DNA of 52,651 nucleotides from Chloroflexota bacterium (GTDB lineage Bacteria > Chloroflexota > Dehalococcoidia > Lucifugimonadales > Lucifugimonadaceae), in NCBI GenBank assembly GCA_018673955.1, contig JABHBJ010000007.1:1-52651 (forward strand), written 5' to 3'. The position numbers and the translations under genes are program-made. The notes under the pieces are model-generated. The model was not told where the DNA came from. It made no database searches and was given only the letters and a program-made list of their open reading frames with translations. Positions within the stretch are counted from its first letter, which is position 1, and every line of letters begins with the position of its first letter. Positions 1-7,447 of the stretch are shown piece by piece.

Positions 1-269
1 CAATTTAGTGATTACCTAAATATCGGAATTCGTAGCGTCCAACGATAACAAGTGTTTACGTTCATGGCTATCTTCGTTTTCTTATTTTTCGAACATTCAC
101 CATCAATGGTTGGCTATTCGCCGATAAAACAACTGCCGATTAAGCATGAAAATATTGTTTCCGTATGTTGACTGACATGTCAGATTCAGATATAAATTCT
201 TGCCACAGATCAACGTCGTCGCTTGACGGCATGTCTGATTTCGCGTCTGACATTTATTCGGAGGTCAAC

Positions 270-2144
270 TTGACATTTACTGAGAGGTGGAGAATTCTCT
301 TCCTCGCCATGCTTTCAATTGCGCTAATTGCGGCAATTGCTTGTGGTGGCGGAGACGATGAAGGCTCTGAGCCTGCAGCTACAACTGCACCTGCTGCACC
401 TGCAGCTACAACTGCACCAGCACCAGACCCAACGGAGGCTCCGGCCGACGATACGCCAGGTACTGTTGCTATTGCAGACATCGCTCGTGACGACACGTTC
501 ATTGGTTACCTAGGTGGTGCCGAAGGTCGTTTCGTAGATCACGAGCTATGGAACCCATACGCTATTGGTGCAAACCACCAATCTGGTCCAAACATCATTT
601 TCGAGCCGCTTGCATTCTTTAGTGCATTCGACGACAAGACGATCCCTTGGCTCGCTGAGAGCTGGGACTGGAACAGCGACTTTACTGAGTTGACGATGAA
701 CCTACGAACCGGTGTTAACTGGTCCGACGGTGAAGAGTTCAACGCAGACGACGTTGTTTACACGTTGAACACTCTTAAGGACCTTAAAGAAGAAGTCCGA
801 TGGGGTAACGACATTGACAATGCAATGAACCGTGCAGAGAAGGTTGATAGCCACACCGTAAAGGTGATCTTGGACCGACCAGACCCACGATTCATGTTCC
901 TTCTTACATACAAGTTCGACATTGGTGTGTACATGGTGCCAGAGCACCACTACAGCAGCCAGGACTGGACTACGTTCAAGGACTATGACCCAGCGCAAGG
1001 CTTCCCATTGACCACAGGTCCTTGGCAAGTTGTCTCAGGTACCCCTGAGCAGAAAATCATCGACCGCCGCGATTCGTGGTGGGGTGAAGGCGTTGCTGAC
1101 CTCGGTCAGTTCAACAAGCTGCCTGGACCAAAACGTGTTATCTATCTGCCAACACCTGACCAGACGGTTCGGTCGCAGGCTTTGATTTCTGACACTGTTG
1201 ACTACTCAGCAATGACCACACCTGCGGTTATTGTCGAGACAATGGGCAAGAACTCTGATCTTGTCACTCACACTGGAACAGACTCTCCTTACGGATATGT
1301 TGACTGGTGGCCGGTATCGATTGGTTTCAACGACTCCGGTAAGTTCGGTCCTTACGACAACAAAGACGTTCGATGGGCATTCAGTTACCTACTTGATAGG
1401 CAAGAACTGAGTGACGTGGCCTACGACGGTGCAGCAGCATTCAATCCGCTGACTATGCCTGGCTACCCGCCATTGAAGAAATACTTTGACTCAGTAGCGG
1501 ATCTACTCGCAGTAATGGACACCACAGAGCACAACCCAGCCAAGGCTGCTGAGTTGCTCGAAGGTGCTGGTTACTCGAAGGATGGCGAAGGCAACTGGGT
1601 TGACGCTCAGGGCAACGGCATCAACTGTGAAATCATCGGCTTCAGCCCGTGGGTGGACCTTGGTCCTATCACAGCTGAGCAGCTTCGACGAGAGGGCATC
1701 AACGCCACTTACTCGCAGCCGCCAGATGCTTCTTCACGAATGGCTGAAGGTAACTTCGAATGTCTGATGTTCGGACACGGCGGATCGGTCCGTGACCCTT
1801 ACTTCACGATGAAGCTTTACCAGTCAGCATCAGTAAACATTCCAGGTGGTCACCAGGTTAACTTCTACCACTGGGAGAATGAACGTTTCGACGAACTTAC
1901 TGACGAAGTCGCTAAGACTCACCCTGATGACCTCGACAAGATGCAGGAACTATGGCACGAAGCCATGGAAATCTGGATCACTGAACTCCCTGACGTTCCT
2001 GTCCTTGAGTTCTACCACCGAATAATCATGAGTGAGAAGCGATGGACTAACTGGCCACTCGGTGGTCAGACCTCTGGTTACGTGAACGAGGCCTCTTGGC
2101 ACCTCACGTGGTCATTGGTTCTGCATGGCCTAACAGCCAAGTAG
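270..2144 (+). CDS. ABC transporter substrate-binding lipoprotein, family 5 (peptide/opine type)
   Basis: Extracytoplasmic solute-binding protein of the SBP_bac_5 (DppA/OppA-like) family, which captures peptides, opines or similar solutes for an ABC importer. A hydrophobic signal segment ends in a lipobox (AAIAC), followed by an Ala/Thr/Pro linker and then the binding domain with the family motif [20 protein letters not shown]. The frame is open from an ATG at 165, but I chose the TTG at 270. It has a GGAGG ribosome site at 260-264, and the protein then begins with a normal positively charged signal peptide, whereas the 165 start would add 35 polar residues before it. The resulting 624 aa is normal for the family. 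No permease or ATPase gene lies within 6 kb downstream, so it appears to be an orphan binding protein. The ligand is unknown. Confidence 0.9.
   Translation: MTFTERWRILFLAMLSIALIAAIACGGGDDEGSEPAATTAPAAPAATTAPAPDPTEAPADDTPGTVAIADIARDDTFIGYLGGAEGRFVDHELWNPYAIGANHQSGPNIIFEPLAFFSAFDDKTIPWLAESWDWNSDFTELTMNLRTGVNWSDGEEFNADDVVYTLNTLKDLKEEVRWGNDIDNAMNRAEKVDSHTVKVILDRPDPRFMFLLTYKFDIGVYMVPEHHYSSQDWTTFKDYDPAQGFPLTTGPWQVVSGTPEQKIIDRRDSWWGEGVADLGQFNKLPGPKRVIYLPTPDQTVRSQALISDTVDYSAMTTPAVIVETMGKNSDLVTHTGTDSPYGYVDWWPVSIGFNDSGKFGPYDNKDVRWAFSYLLDRQELSDVAYDGAAAFNPLTMPGYPPLKKYFDSVADLLAVMDTTEHNPAKAAELLEGAGYSKDGEGNWVDAQGNGINCEIIGFSPWVDLGPITAEQLRREGINATYSQPPDASSRMAEGNFECLMFGHGGSVRDPYFTMKLYQSASVNIPGGHQVNFYHWENERFDELTDEVAKTHPDDLDKMQELWHEAMEIWITELPDVPVLEFYHRIIMSEKRWTNWPLGGQTSGYVNEASWHLTWSLVLHGLTAK
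372..418 (+). repeat. 27-bp-period direct repeat in the lipoprotein linker
   Basis: A 20-base unit beginning cctgcagctaca occurs exactly twice (372-391 and 399-418) with a 27-base period. It encodes the Ala-Ala-Thr-Thr-Ala-Pro linker between the lipobox and the binding domain of the solute-binding protein. In-frame repeats of this kind expand and contract by slippage and only change the length of the tether. Confidence 0.85.
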
Positions 2145-2191
2145 TAGTACTACTCATTTAGTTATTACTACTTGAGATAACAGACGCGATT

Positions 2192-2229
2192 AAGTGCCCC
2201 CGTCAATTTTGACGGGGGCACTTTTTTTT
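2192..2229 (+). terminator. intrinsic terminator of the solute-binding protein gene
   Basis: A near-perfect hairpin (aagtgcccccgtcaa, then its complement) is followed directly by a run of seven or more T. It lies about 50 bases after the stop codon of the binding-protein gene. Confidence 0.92.
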
Positions 2230-2298
2230 ATGCAAGAAAGCCGTTACGATTCGATTATCGCTTGCGGCATGCTTTCGATTCCGATCAGAAAGTTCAAA

Positions 2299-2820
2299 AT
2301 GACTAACTCTCCTCGAATTTCGCTGATTAGCTTTCAAAATTACGCGGCGCTTGTACCAGTACTTTTTGTATTCGCATTAATTCTCATGATCGCCGGATGT
2401 GGCTCTTCAAGTTCTGCCCCCGAGATTTCGAAAGATGGTGTCGTGATTGGTGTGCCGGATGAAGAAGGTGTTCGCCTGATTACGAATCCGGCGTCGGTGT
2501 ATGTGATTGACGATCTGGAGACTGTAGGTTTTAAGAAAAACAAACAGTTTGATGTAGATACCGTTCCGGGCGCTATCGATATTTGGTATGGCTTTTTTCA
2601 ACAGCAAGATATCGAAGTTAGATTCTACGAGTCACATGCAATAGCACTCGATAAGGGTGTAGAGCTCGCTGAAACTGTCATAGCTCGTACGGCAGGACAG
2701 CGGGACCCACTTATTCCTGTGGTGAACTTGTATCCCGCCTACGCAGTCGTTGGTAACACCGTCATGCTGTGTGAGCGGCAATTAGCGACCTGTGAAGCAT
2801 TGATAACAGTACTCCAGTAG
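2299..2820 (+). CDS. small lipoprotein, member 1 of a six-copy local family
   Basis: Predicted secreted lipoprotein of 173 aa, function unknown. The signal segment runs from Met-Thr-Asn to the lipobox MIAGC. The ATG at 2299 gives the best signal peptide; in-frame starts at 2230 and 2269 would add a polar leader, and a GTG at 2194 lies inside the preceding terminator stem. It shares with the minus-strand copies at 3.6-6.0 kb the pattern VYVIDDLE, then a YGF segment, then VRFYESH, then a C-terminal GNTVMLC followed by a second Cys. It is the most divergent copy: the region carrying W-x-E-G-x-K-D-R-R in the others is missing, and the final Cys pair is spaced C-x6-C instead of C-x11-C. It lies on the opposite strand from the other copies. 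I recognise no named domain. Confidence 0.75.
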   Translation: MTNSPRISLISFQNYAALVPVLFVFALILMIAGCGSSSSAPEISKDGVVIGVPDEEGVRLITNPASVYVIDDLETVGFKKNKQFDVDTVPGAIDIWYGFFQQQDIEVRFYESHAIALDKGVELAETVIARTAGQRDPLIPVVNLYPAYAVVGNTVMLCERQLATCEALITVLQ

Positions 2821-2860
2821 TCACCAATGGATTTGAATTGATCGGACCTTTAGCCGCAGA

Positions 2861-2912
2861 GACTATTTGCCCAAGCAAAGGCTAGCGGGTTAGATTCTCG
2901 CCTCCCGCTCCA
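2861..2912 (+). pseudogene. tRNA-Gly-like 3' half (degenerate)
   Basis: The stretch ending gcctcccgctcca reads like the T arm, 3' acceptor strand, discriminator T and CCA of a bacterial tRNA-Gly. A 5-base T stem (gcggg with ctcgc, one G-T pair) can be drawn, with a 5-base variable region and a loop containing CCC before it. It is not functional as drawn: the T loop reads TTAGATT instead of TTCGANN, the base before the putative anticodon is G instead of U, and no matching 5' acceptor strand (gcgggag) is found upstream. Likely a tRNA remnant or an old integration-site fragment. Confidence 0.5.
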
Positions 2913-2988
2913 ACTGAAATTGGATTAAGGCGTTCTCACGGAAATAATGGTGTCGCTACGCTTGCTATAACAAAGAAGATTAGTAGCA

Positions 2989-3420
2989 CTAATAACCAAT
3001 TCCCACTGCCAAGAGTAAAACTTCGTATCGACTCAATGACTGCGTCGAATCTCGACCTTCACACAGTATTATCACGTTACCAACAGCTGCGTAATCGCCG
3101 TATAAGGGAGTCAGACCGTCCCGGGCAAAACCATCCGTCGATTCTTTGTGCCCTCGTTCCACCGTACGTCAACAGAGCGCAGTAGGGCGTCTACTATGGT
3201 TACTTCTCCGCATACTCAATGCCCTTCTCAACTGAACTCACCTGGTCAGAATAAATTCGTAGTTCATACTGGATTGGTTCGCTATCAGAAGGACGTTTTA
3301 ACAAATAACGGGCCGAGCAAGTAAAATCCGACCCGTTTTTATTTAGTGGACAGATACGTTTCCACCGGTTGGAAACGCTGCTTTATATCGTCGTCTTTGA
3401 GGCGCTCCGAATTCGATTAC
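2989..3420 (-). pseudogene. decayed sixth copy of the small-lipoprotein family
   Basis: No long frame is open here, but translating the minus strand in shifting frames recovers the family's blocks in the correct order. They are ERLKDDDIKQRF (about 3395-3360), YELRIYSDQ then VEKGIEYAEK (about 3270-3215), RWNEGTKNRRM (about 3165-3130), and finally YGDYAAVGNVIILCEGRDS, running to a stop at 2989. The closest intact relative is the copy at 4906-5472. Frameshifts and stops (for example right after AEK) separate the blocks, the signal peptide is not recoverable, and the last conserved Cys has become Tyr. This is a dead duplicate of the neighbouring genes. Confidence 0.8.
3307..3340 (+). terminator. 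possible hairpin terminator inside the decayed copy
   Basis: AACGGG pairs with CCCGTT across a 19-base spacer, with a short imperfect inner extension, followed by TTTTTATTT. It could end plus-strand transcription from the lipoprotein gene at 2299, though it lies about 490 bases downstream of that stop. Weak. Confidence 0.35.
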
Positions 3421-3541
3421 CTCAGTGACGGCTCGATGAATCGACATTTCAAATACTGGGAGCTTTATTTCTACAATTTTCATTTGTGCTCTGATTATCT
3501 GAACTGAATCTCTTGGACTGCTGCATTTTGGAAAATCAGAT

Positions 3542-3574
3542 AAAAAAAGCCCGGAAACACGTGGTAACCAGGCT
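3542..3574 (-). terminator. intrinsic terminator of the minus-strand lipoprotein operon
   Basis: Read on the minus strand, AGCCTGG pairs with CCGGGCT (one G-T pair) around a 13-base loop, followed by a run of seven T. It lies about 25 bases after the stop codon of the last lipoprotein gene. Confidence 0.8.
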
Positions 3575-3579
3575 GTTTT

Positions 3580-3597
3580 TGTGTGTGTGTGTGTGTG
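3580..3597. repeat. (TG)9 dinucleotide microsatellite
   Basis: Nine uninterrupted TG units lie between the stop codon of the lipoprotein gene at 3600 and its terminator. Such runs are uncommon in bacteria and are prone to slippage. Here it is in the 3' untranslated part of the operon, not in a frame or promoter. Confidence 0.95.
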
Positions 3598-3599
3598 GG

Positions 3600-4163
3600 C
3601 TACACCGGATCAGTAAGCGTCATAAGATTTTCACAGTTTGTGAATGCTTGTTGGGATTCATCTCCCTCACAGAAAAGAATCATGTTGCCTCGAATCACGT
3701 ATTCAAGATAACGAGCCGAGTATGAACAGCCTGAATGCGGGGTTCCACTTGCTCTGCTGCATTTTTTGCGGTCTTTTTCGCCTTCTTCCCAAAGAACCTC
3801 ATCTCCTATTACCACTGCATCATCGCCAGTTATAGAATCTGCAAAAAGTATTCCCTGCTGAACGGCATCTTCATGAGTTGCGTAGAAGCGGGCTTCGTAG
3901 TCGAGCTTGTTGTAGATGACCTTCCAAGCTTCAAGAGCTCCGGGAAGCTCTTCTACATCGTAATCCTTAAATCCCTTTACGCCGGGGGCATCCTTTAGAT
4001 CATCGATTACATATATACGGTCATTATCGATAATACGAACAACGCCTACTTCGTCGCCGTTCGATGCAGCGTCGGAACCGCAAGCGACTGCAGCCATCGC
4101 TACAAAAATGGCTAAAGCAACAACGATTGGGACATTTCTTATCGTCAAATGATTCAATGGCAT
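3600..4163 (-). CDS. small lipoprotein, family member 2
   Basis: Predicted lipoprotein of 187 aa, function unknown. The N-terminal hydrophobic segment ends in AAVAC. The mature part carries all family blocks: RIYVIDDLKD (about residue 50), DYDVEELPGALEAW, YEARFYATHEDA, LWEEGEKDRKKC, YLEYVIRGNMILFC and a terminal Cys. It has two Cys pairs, C-x10-C in the middle (shared only with the copy at 4167) and C-x11-C near the end, likely disulfides outside the membrane. Only 3 bases separate it from the stop of the upstream gene and its ribosome site is weak, so translation is probably coupled. It is the last gene of a four-gene minus-strand operon. Confidence 0.8.
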   Translation of the reverse strand: MPLNHLTIRNVPIVVALAIFVAMAAVACGSDAASNGDEVGVVRIIDNDRIYVIDDLKDAPGVKGFKDYDVEELPGALEAWKVIYNKLDYEARFYATHEDAVQQGILFADSITGDDAVVIGDEVLWEEGEKDRKKCSRASGTPHSGCSYSARYLEYVIRGNMILFCEGDESQQAFTNCENLMTLTDPV

Positions 4164-4166
4164 GAT

Positions 4167-4745
4167 TTATTGCACTACCAGCATAAGCTCGGAACATGCG
4201 AGATGAGACTCTGCGGTGTCCTTGCCCTGGCACATAAGAATCATGTTTCCGACAACAATGTAGTCAAAGTATTTTGGATTGTCGCATTTGCCTGAGTGGT
4301 GTCCACCATTACCAGCGCACTGTCGCCGGTCTTTGAGGCCCTCGTCCCAGCGCTGTATGTCCTTAAGAATCGAAGCTTCAGCACCGGTGGCTTCGTCTGC
4401 GTAGTCGACTCCTTGCGCCATCGCTGTAGCGTGGTCAGGGTAAAAACGAGCTTCGTATTCTTTGCGCTTGTATGGGTCTGTTCCGTAGAAACCGTAAACG
4501 GCTGCTACTGCTGCATCGAGACCTTCGACATCGTAATCGTCATCAGTTTTAAAGAACGGTGTTTCTTTAATATCGTCCGGTGTGTAGATACGGTCTGTGG
4601 CGTCGATCTTGGCGATTATTTCATCTGATTCCGATCCGACACCATCTCCACTATCGCTCCCGCAAGCTAGTGCTGCAATCGATAATGCTGCGACTGCTAA
4701 AAGCAGCATAAGCAGCCGTGCCCTGCTGCTGTTTGCCTCATTCAT
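4167..4745 (-). CDS. small lipoprotein, family member 3
   Basis: Predicted lipoprotein of 192 aa, function unknown. I chose the ATG at 4745 because GGGAG lies just upstream and the protein then begins MNEANSSRARLL, leading into a hydrophobic stretch and the lipobox AALAC. A longer reading to 4820 has no such site. The family blocks are RIYTPDDIKET, DYDVEGLDAA, YEARFYPDHATA, RWDEGLKDRRQC, YFDYIVVGNMILMC. It shares the middle C-x10-C pair and the His-His-Ser-Gly segment with the copy at 3600, so these two form a subgroup. The charged, Asp-rich head after the Cys is typical of an exposed tether. Confidence 0.8.
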   Translation of the reverse strand: MNEANSSRARLLMLLLAVAALSIAALACGSDSGDGVGSESDEIIAKIDATDRIYTPDDIKETPFFKTDDDYDVEGLDAAVAAVYGFYGTDPYKRKEYEARFYPDHATAMAQGVDYADEATGAEASILKDIQRWDEGLKDRRQCAGNGGHHSGKCDNPKYFDYIVVGNMILMCQGKDTAESHLACSELMLVVQ

Positions 4746-4905
4746 AAAATAGCTCCCTATCGTTATTCGAATCCCACCTGTTGCAATTGATGAAAATAAG
4801 TTCGCTGGCGGATGCTCCAAATATACCTGTTAACAACTCCATAGTCATTCACTCACCTAACTAAAATAGTGAGCGACTACTATCTTCGACTCTCTAAAAA
4901 GATAA

Positions 4906-5472
4906 TTATGCGCCTTGATCTCGAAGTAAATTGACGAAAGGCGCACATTGCTCTAGAGAATGTTCCGAAGTTCGTCCTTCGCAAAGAATTACGATATTAC
5001 CAAGAATTATATAATCGTAGTAACGAGGGTTTTGACTCCCCCTTGATCCGCCTCCGACTATTATTCTACGATCACGTACGCCCTCATCCCACATCGCATC
5101 TTCGGAGTTAAGGGACGCATCTTCGCCAGATGCGTCCTCGGCAAAAGGGGTGCCTTTCTCAACTGCTATTTGATGGCTTGGGTAAATACGAATTTCGTAA
5201 TTGAGCGATCCGAGACCAGGCGGAGTCCAGAAGCCAACGTAAGCTTCCTCAGCACCGTCGAGTCCTTCAATGTCGTAAGTTTTGCCAAGTTTCCATCCGA
5301 CGTTTTTAATATCGTCGACAGTGAGCAGGCGCTCAAAATCTGTCACTTTTACGAGATCTGCCTCGTCAGAATTATCCGATGTATCTGCACCGCAGCCGAC
5401 TAACGTGATCAGCAGGCTGAGTATCGTTATAAGAAATATCAGCGGTAATCTGTTGCAATTCGTTTTATTCAC
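4906..5472 (-). CDS. small lipoprotein, family member 4
   Basis: Predicted lipoprotein of 188 aa, function unknown. The signal segment ends in the lipobox TLVGC. The blocks are ERLLTVDDIKNVGWK, YDIEGLDGAEEAYVGFW, YEIRIYPSHQIAVEKG, MWDEGVRDRRIIVGGG, YYDYIILGNIVILCEG and a final Cys (C-x11-C). The middle Cys pair of the two downstream copies is replaced by a Gly-rich stretch, as in the copy at 5465. Its start overlaps the end of that gene by 8 bases, so the two are probably translated together. A 160-base gap follows before the next gene. The decayed copy at 2989-3420 resembles this member most. Confidence 0.8.
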   Translation of the reverse strand: MNKTNCNRLPLIFLITILSLLITLVGCGADTSDNSDEADLVKVTDFERLLTVDDIKNVGWKLGKTYDIEGLDGAEEAYVGFWTPPGLGSLNYEIRIYPSHQIAVEKGTPFAEDASGEDASLNSEDAMWDEGVRDRRIIVGGGSRGSQNPRYYDYIILGNIVILCEGRTSEHSLEQCAPFVNLLRDQGA

Positions 5473-6043
5473 TTGGCACCAGCGCGTTCGCCATCAAACT
5501 GCATCGTTCAAGTGAAGTTTCAGGCTCAGAACCTTGGCAAAGCATTATGATGTTTCCAAAAATTGCGTAGGCAGCGAATTTCGGTCCGATACCACTTCGA
5601 GCTCCTCCGCCGACACCACCGCCAATGATGGTTCGGCGATCTTTAATGCCTTCCTTGAAAATAGCGTCATCTTCGCTGAGAATTGCATTTTTACCAGTGC
5701 CTTCAAGTGCCATAGGAGTTCCTCGTTCAATTGCTGCCTCATGAGAATCGTAGACCCGAATCTCATAGTCGTATGGTTCTCCTCCACCGATCCTCATAAA
5801 GCCATAGCTAGCTTCTGAGGCACCAGGTAGTTCGGCTGTCGAGTAGTTGTTTAGTTCTTTGTATGGCGTCGCCAGAACATCATCCAGAGTAAAAATCCTG
5901 CCTGGATCACTGATCTTTGGGAATATTTCGTCTTCATTGGCGCCTGATCCGCAACCGGCGATAACAATGGTCGAAATGGTCAGTAGTGCGATAAATAACC
6001 CTAGGTAGTGCACCGAGAGCGTTTCCGTGGTTTTAGATATCAA
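5465..6043 (-). CDS. small lipoprotein, family member 5 (first gene of the operon)
   Basis: Predicted lipoprotein of 192 aa, function unknown. The signal segment ends in VIAGC, followed by a short acidic tether. The blocks are RIFTLDDVLATPYKEL, ELPGASEASYGFM, YEIRVYDSHEAAIERG, IFKEGIKDRRTIIGGG, YAIFGNIIMLCQG and a terminal C-x11-C pair. The middle block has Phe where the other copies have Trp. It heads the minus-strand operon, so the promoter should lie in the 700-base gap above 6043. Confidence 0.8.
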   Translation of the reverse strand: MISKTTETLSVHYLGLFIALLTISTIVIAGCGSGANEDEIFPKISDPGRIFTLDDVLATPYKELNNYSTAELPGASEASYGFMRIGGGEPYDYEIRVYDSHEAAIERGTPMALEGTGKNAILSEDDAIFKEGIKDRRTIIGGGVGGGARSGIGPKFAAYAIFGNIIMLCQGSEPETSLERCSLMANALVPSE

Positions 6044-6760
6044 GTAGTAGGACCTCAGTGATTATGGGCGACCAGCGGATGATACTGGTTTAGATCGAAC
6101 GGTCAATTTGCAGTCGAAGCCATTACCGAGATATCCGGTTACGGGAAAGATAGACAAAATAAGGAATCTCGATAAGTTAAACCGGAGACACGGGAATCCT
6201 TTGGCTCGCCTCGTTGAAACGCTTGATAGTCGTCCCAAAGACACCCTGATTCTCATTCTTTTGCTTTCGAATTCTTAAAACAACGCAGTCAAGAACCTGT
6301 CAATCTTGATCTCAATTAATTGTAAACCCTCTTAGAGTAATTTCTGATCGATCGACTGGTAAACCTTGGTGAAAAGCTAGTAGTGACCACCGTCCTGCCG
6401 CGCTGAATCGACTGGCTCTGGTTGGACACGAGACTGGATGTCCGTCAGTAAATGTAGGCGAGCTTCGACTGGAATCGCTTAGTCGACTGGCTGGTCGAGC
6501 TTGCGCACCGAATAGATATGAATTTAGCCTTTCGACGTTAGGACTATTTTCGGATCGATTATTCCTTTCACATTGAACAATTTATAGTCGTTACAGTCGG
6601 GTATTTCTGTTGCTAGCTTTATTAGTGACACAAGAAACCAAATATTTAGTCGATAAGAATTGAACTCTTGAGACTCCATGGCGTTAGTATTTACGAAATC
6701 GACCTATATTTTGAGTTGATGCGGTCTAACAGTTCGATAACTAACGAGTGGAGTTGAACA
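6044..6760. other. 717-base gene-free gap with four CGACTGG repeats
   Basis: Divergent intergenic region between the lipoprotein operon and the SDR pair. I see no convincing gene. The heptamer CGACTGG occurs at 6353, 6409, 6466 and 6484, with spacings of 56, 57 and 18 bases, and a related gagactgg lies near 6431. The repeats could be binding sites for a regulator of either flank, or chance. No recognisable hairpin terminator or RNA gene was found. Confidence 0.4.
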
Positions 6761-7447
6761 TTGAACGTGCTGATAACCTCGGCTGCTTCTGCAACGGCGC
6801 AAATCATTATTGGTGCACTAGGCGGTATGCATACACTGCGCCTAACCGATCTTCCTGGTAAAACCAGCGGTGACATCATCAAAAACGAGCTTGGGCATGA
6901 GTCGGAAACCGACGAACTTGTAACCGGTATCGATGCGATTGTTAACATCGGATATCAAGGTCAGTCTGGGTCGAATACCCACCTAATGGACTACCATACT
7001 CGTCGAATGTACAACCTACTTCAGGCTGCTTCTGATGCGGGCGTGAAGCGCTACATTAACATCAGCACATTGAAGTTATTTCAGGATCACGAGGAAAATC
7101 TCGTAGTGACTGAAAAATGGCGCAGCGATCCACCGGCAGAAGACATCGAATTGTTAGTCGCACATATGGCCGAATACGTCTGCAAAGAGTTCGCCCGCGA
7201 CAGGCTAATCCAAGTGGTAAACCTTCGACTCGGCTGGCCTTTCATTGGTGATTCGTTGGCTGGATCAGACGATACGGCGGCTATATCTCACGGCATGATA
7301 GGTGAATCGATCACGGCAGTTCTTACGACCGAAGACCTGATTCAGTGGCAGGACATTCACGTTCAGTCACCGGTGGATCATCAGCGATTTATTACGAAGA
7401 CAGCTGCGAGATTACTGCCTGAACTAGCAGGAAGGCTATCATCATGA
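6761..7447 (+). CDS. SDR-fold (NAD-epimerase-like) protein with lost catalytic motifs
   Basis: A 228-aa protein with the overall pattern of an extended short-chain dehydrogenase / NAD-dependent epimerase: a beta strand at the start, IDAIVNIGYQG after the second nucleotide-binding segment, VKRYINISTLKLF, and VVNLRLGWPF. The defining residues are gone. The TGxxGxxG loop reads TSAASATAQ, and no YxxxK pair is present where it should be (VAHMAEYVCKEF). The TTG start at 6761 has GGAG seven bases upstream. Its stop overlaps the start of the next SDR gene (ATGA), so the two proteins are probably made together. It may be a non-catalytic partner; function unknown. Confidence 0.75.
   Translation: MNVLITSAASATAQIIIGALGGMHTLRLTDLPGKTSGDIIKNELGHESETDELVTGIDAIVNIGYQGQSGSNTHLMDYHTRRMYNLLQAASDAGVKRYINISTLKLFQDHEENLVVTEKWRSDPPAEDIELLVAHMAEYVCKEFARDRLIQVVNLRLGWPFIGDSLAGSDDTAAISHGMIGESITAVLTTEDLIQWQDIHVQSPVDHQRFITKTAARLLPELAGRLSS

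Noticed and set aside
2861-2912. Functional tRNA-Gly
   Set aside because: No 5' acceptor half and broken T-loop and U33 positions; kept only as a remnant.
3513-3725. 70-codon plus-strand frame through the TG repeat
   Set aside because: It crosses the terminator and TG microsatellite and the 3' end of a convincing lipoprotein gene on the other strand.
6062-6256. 64-codon minus-strand frame in the divergent gap
   Set aside because: No ribosome site, no family resemblance to the lipoproteins, Arg/Ser-rich; probably chance.
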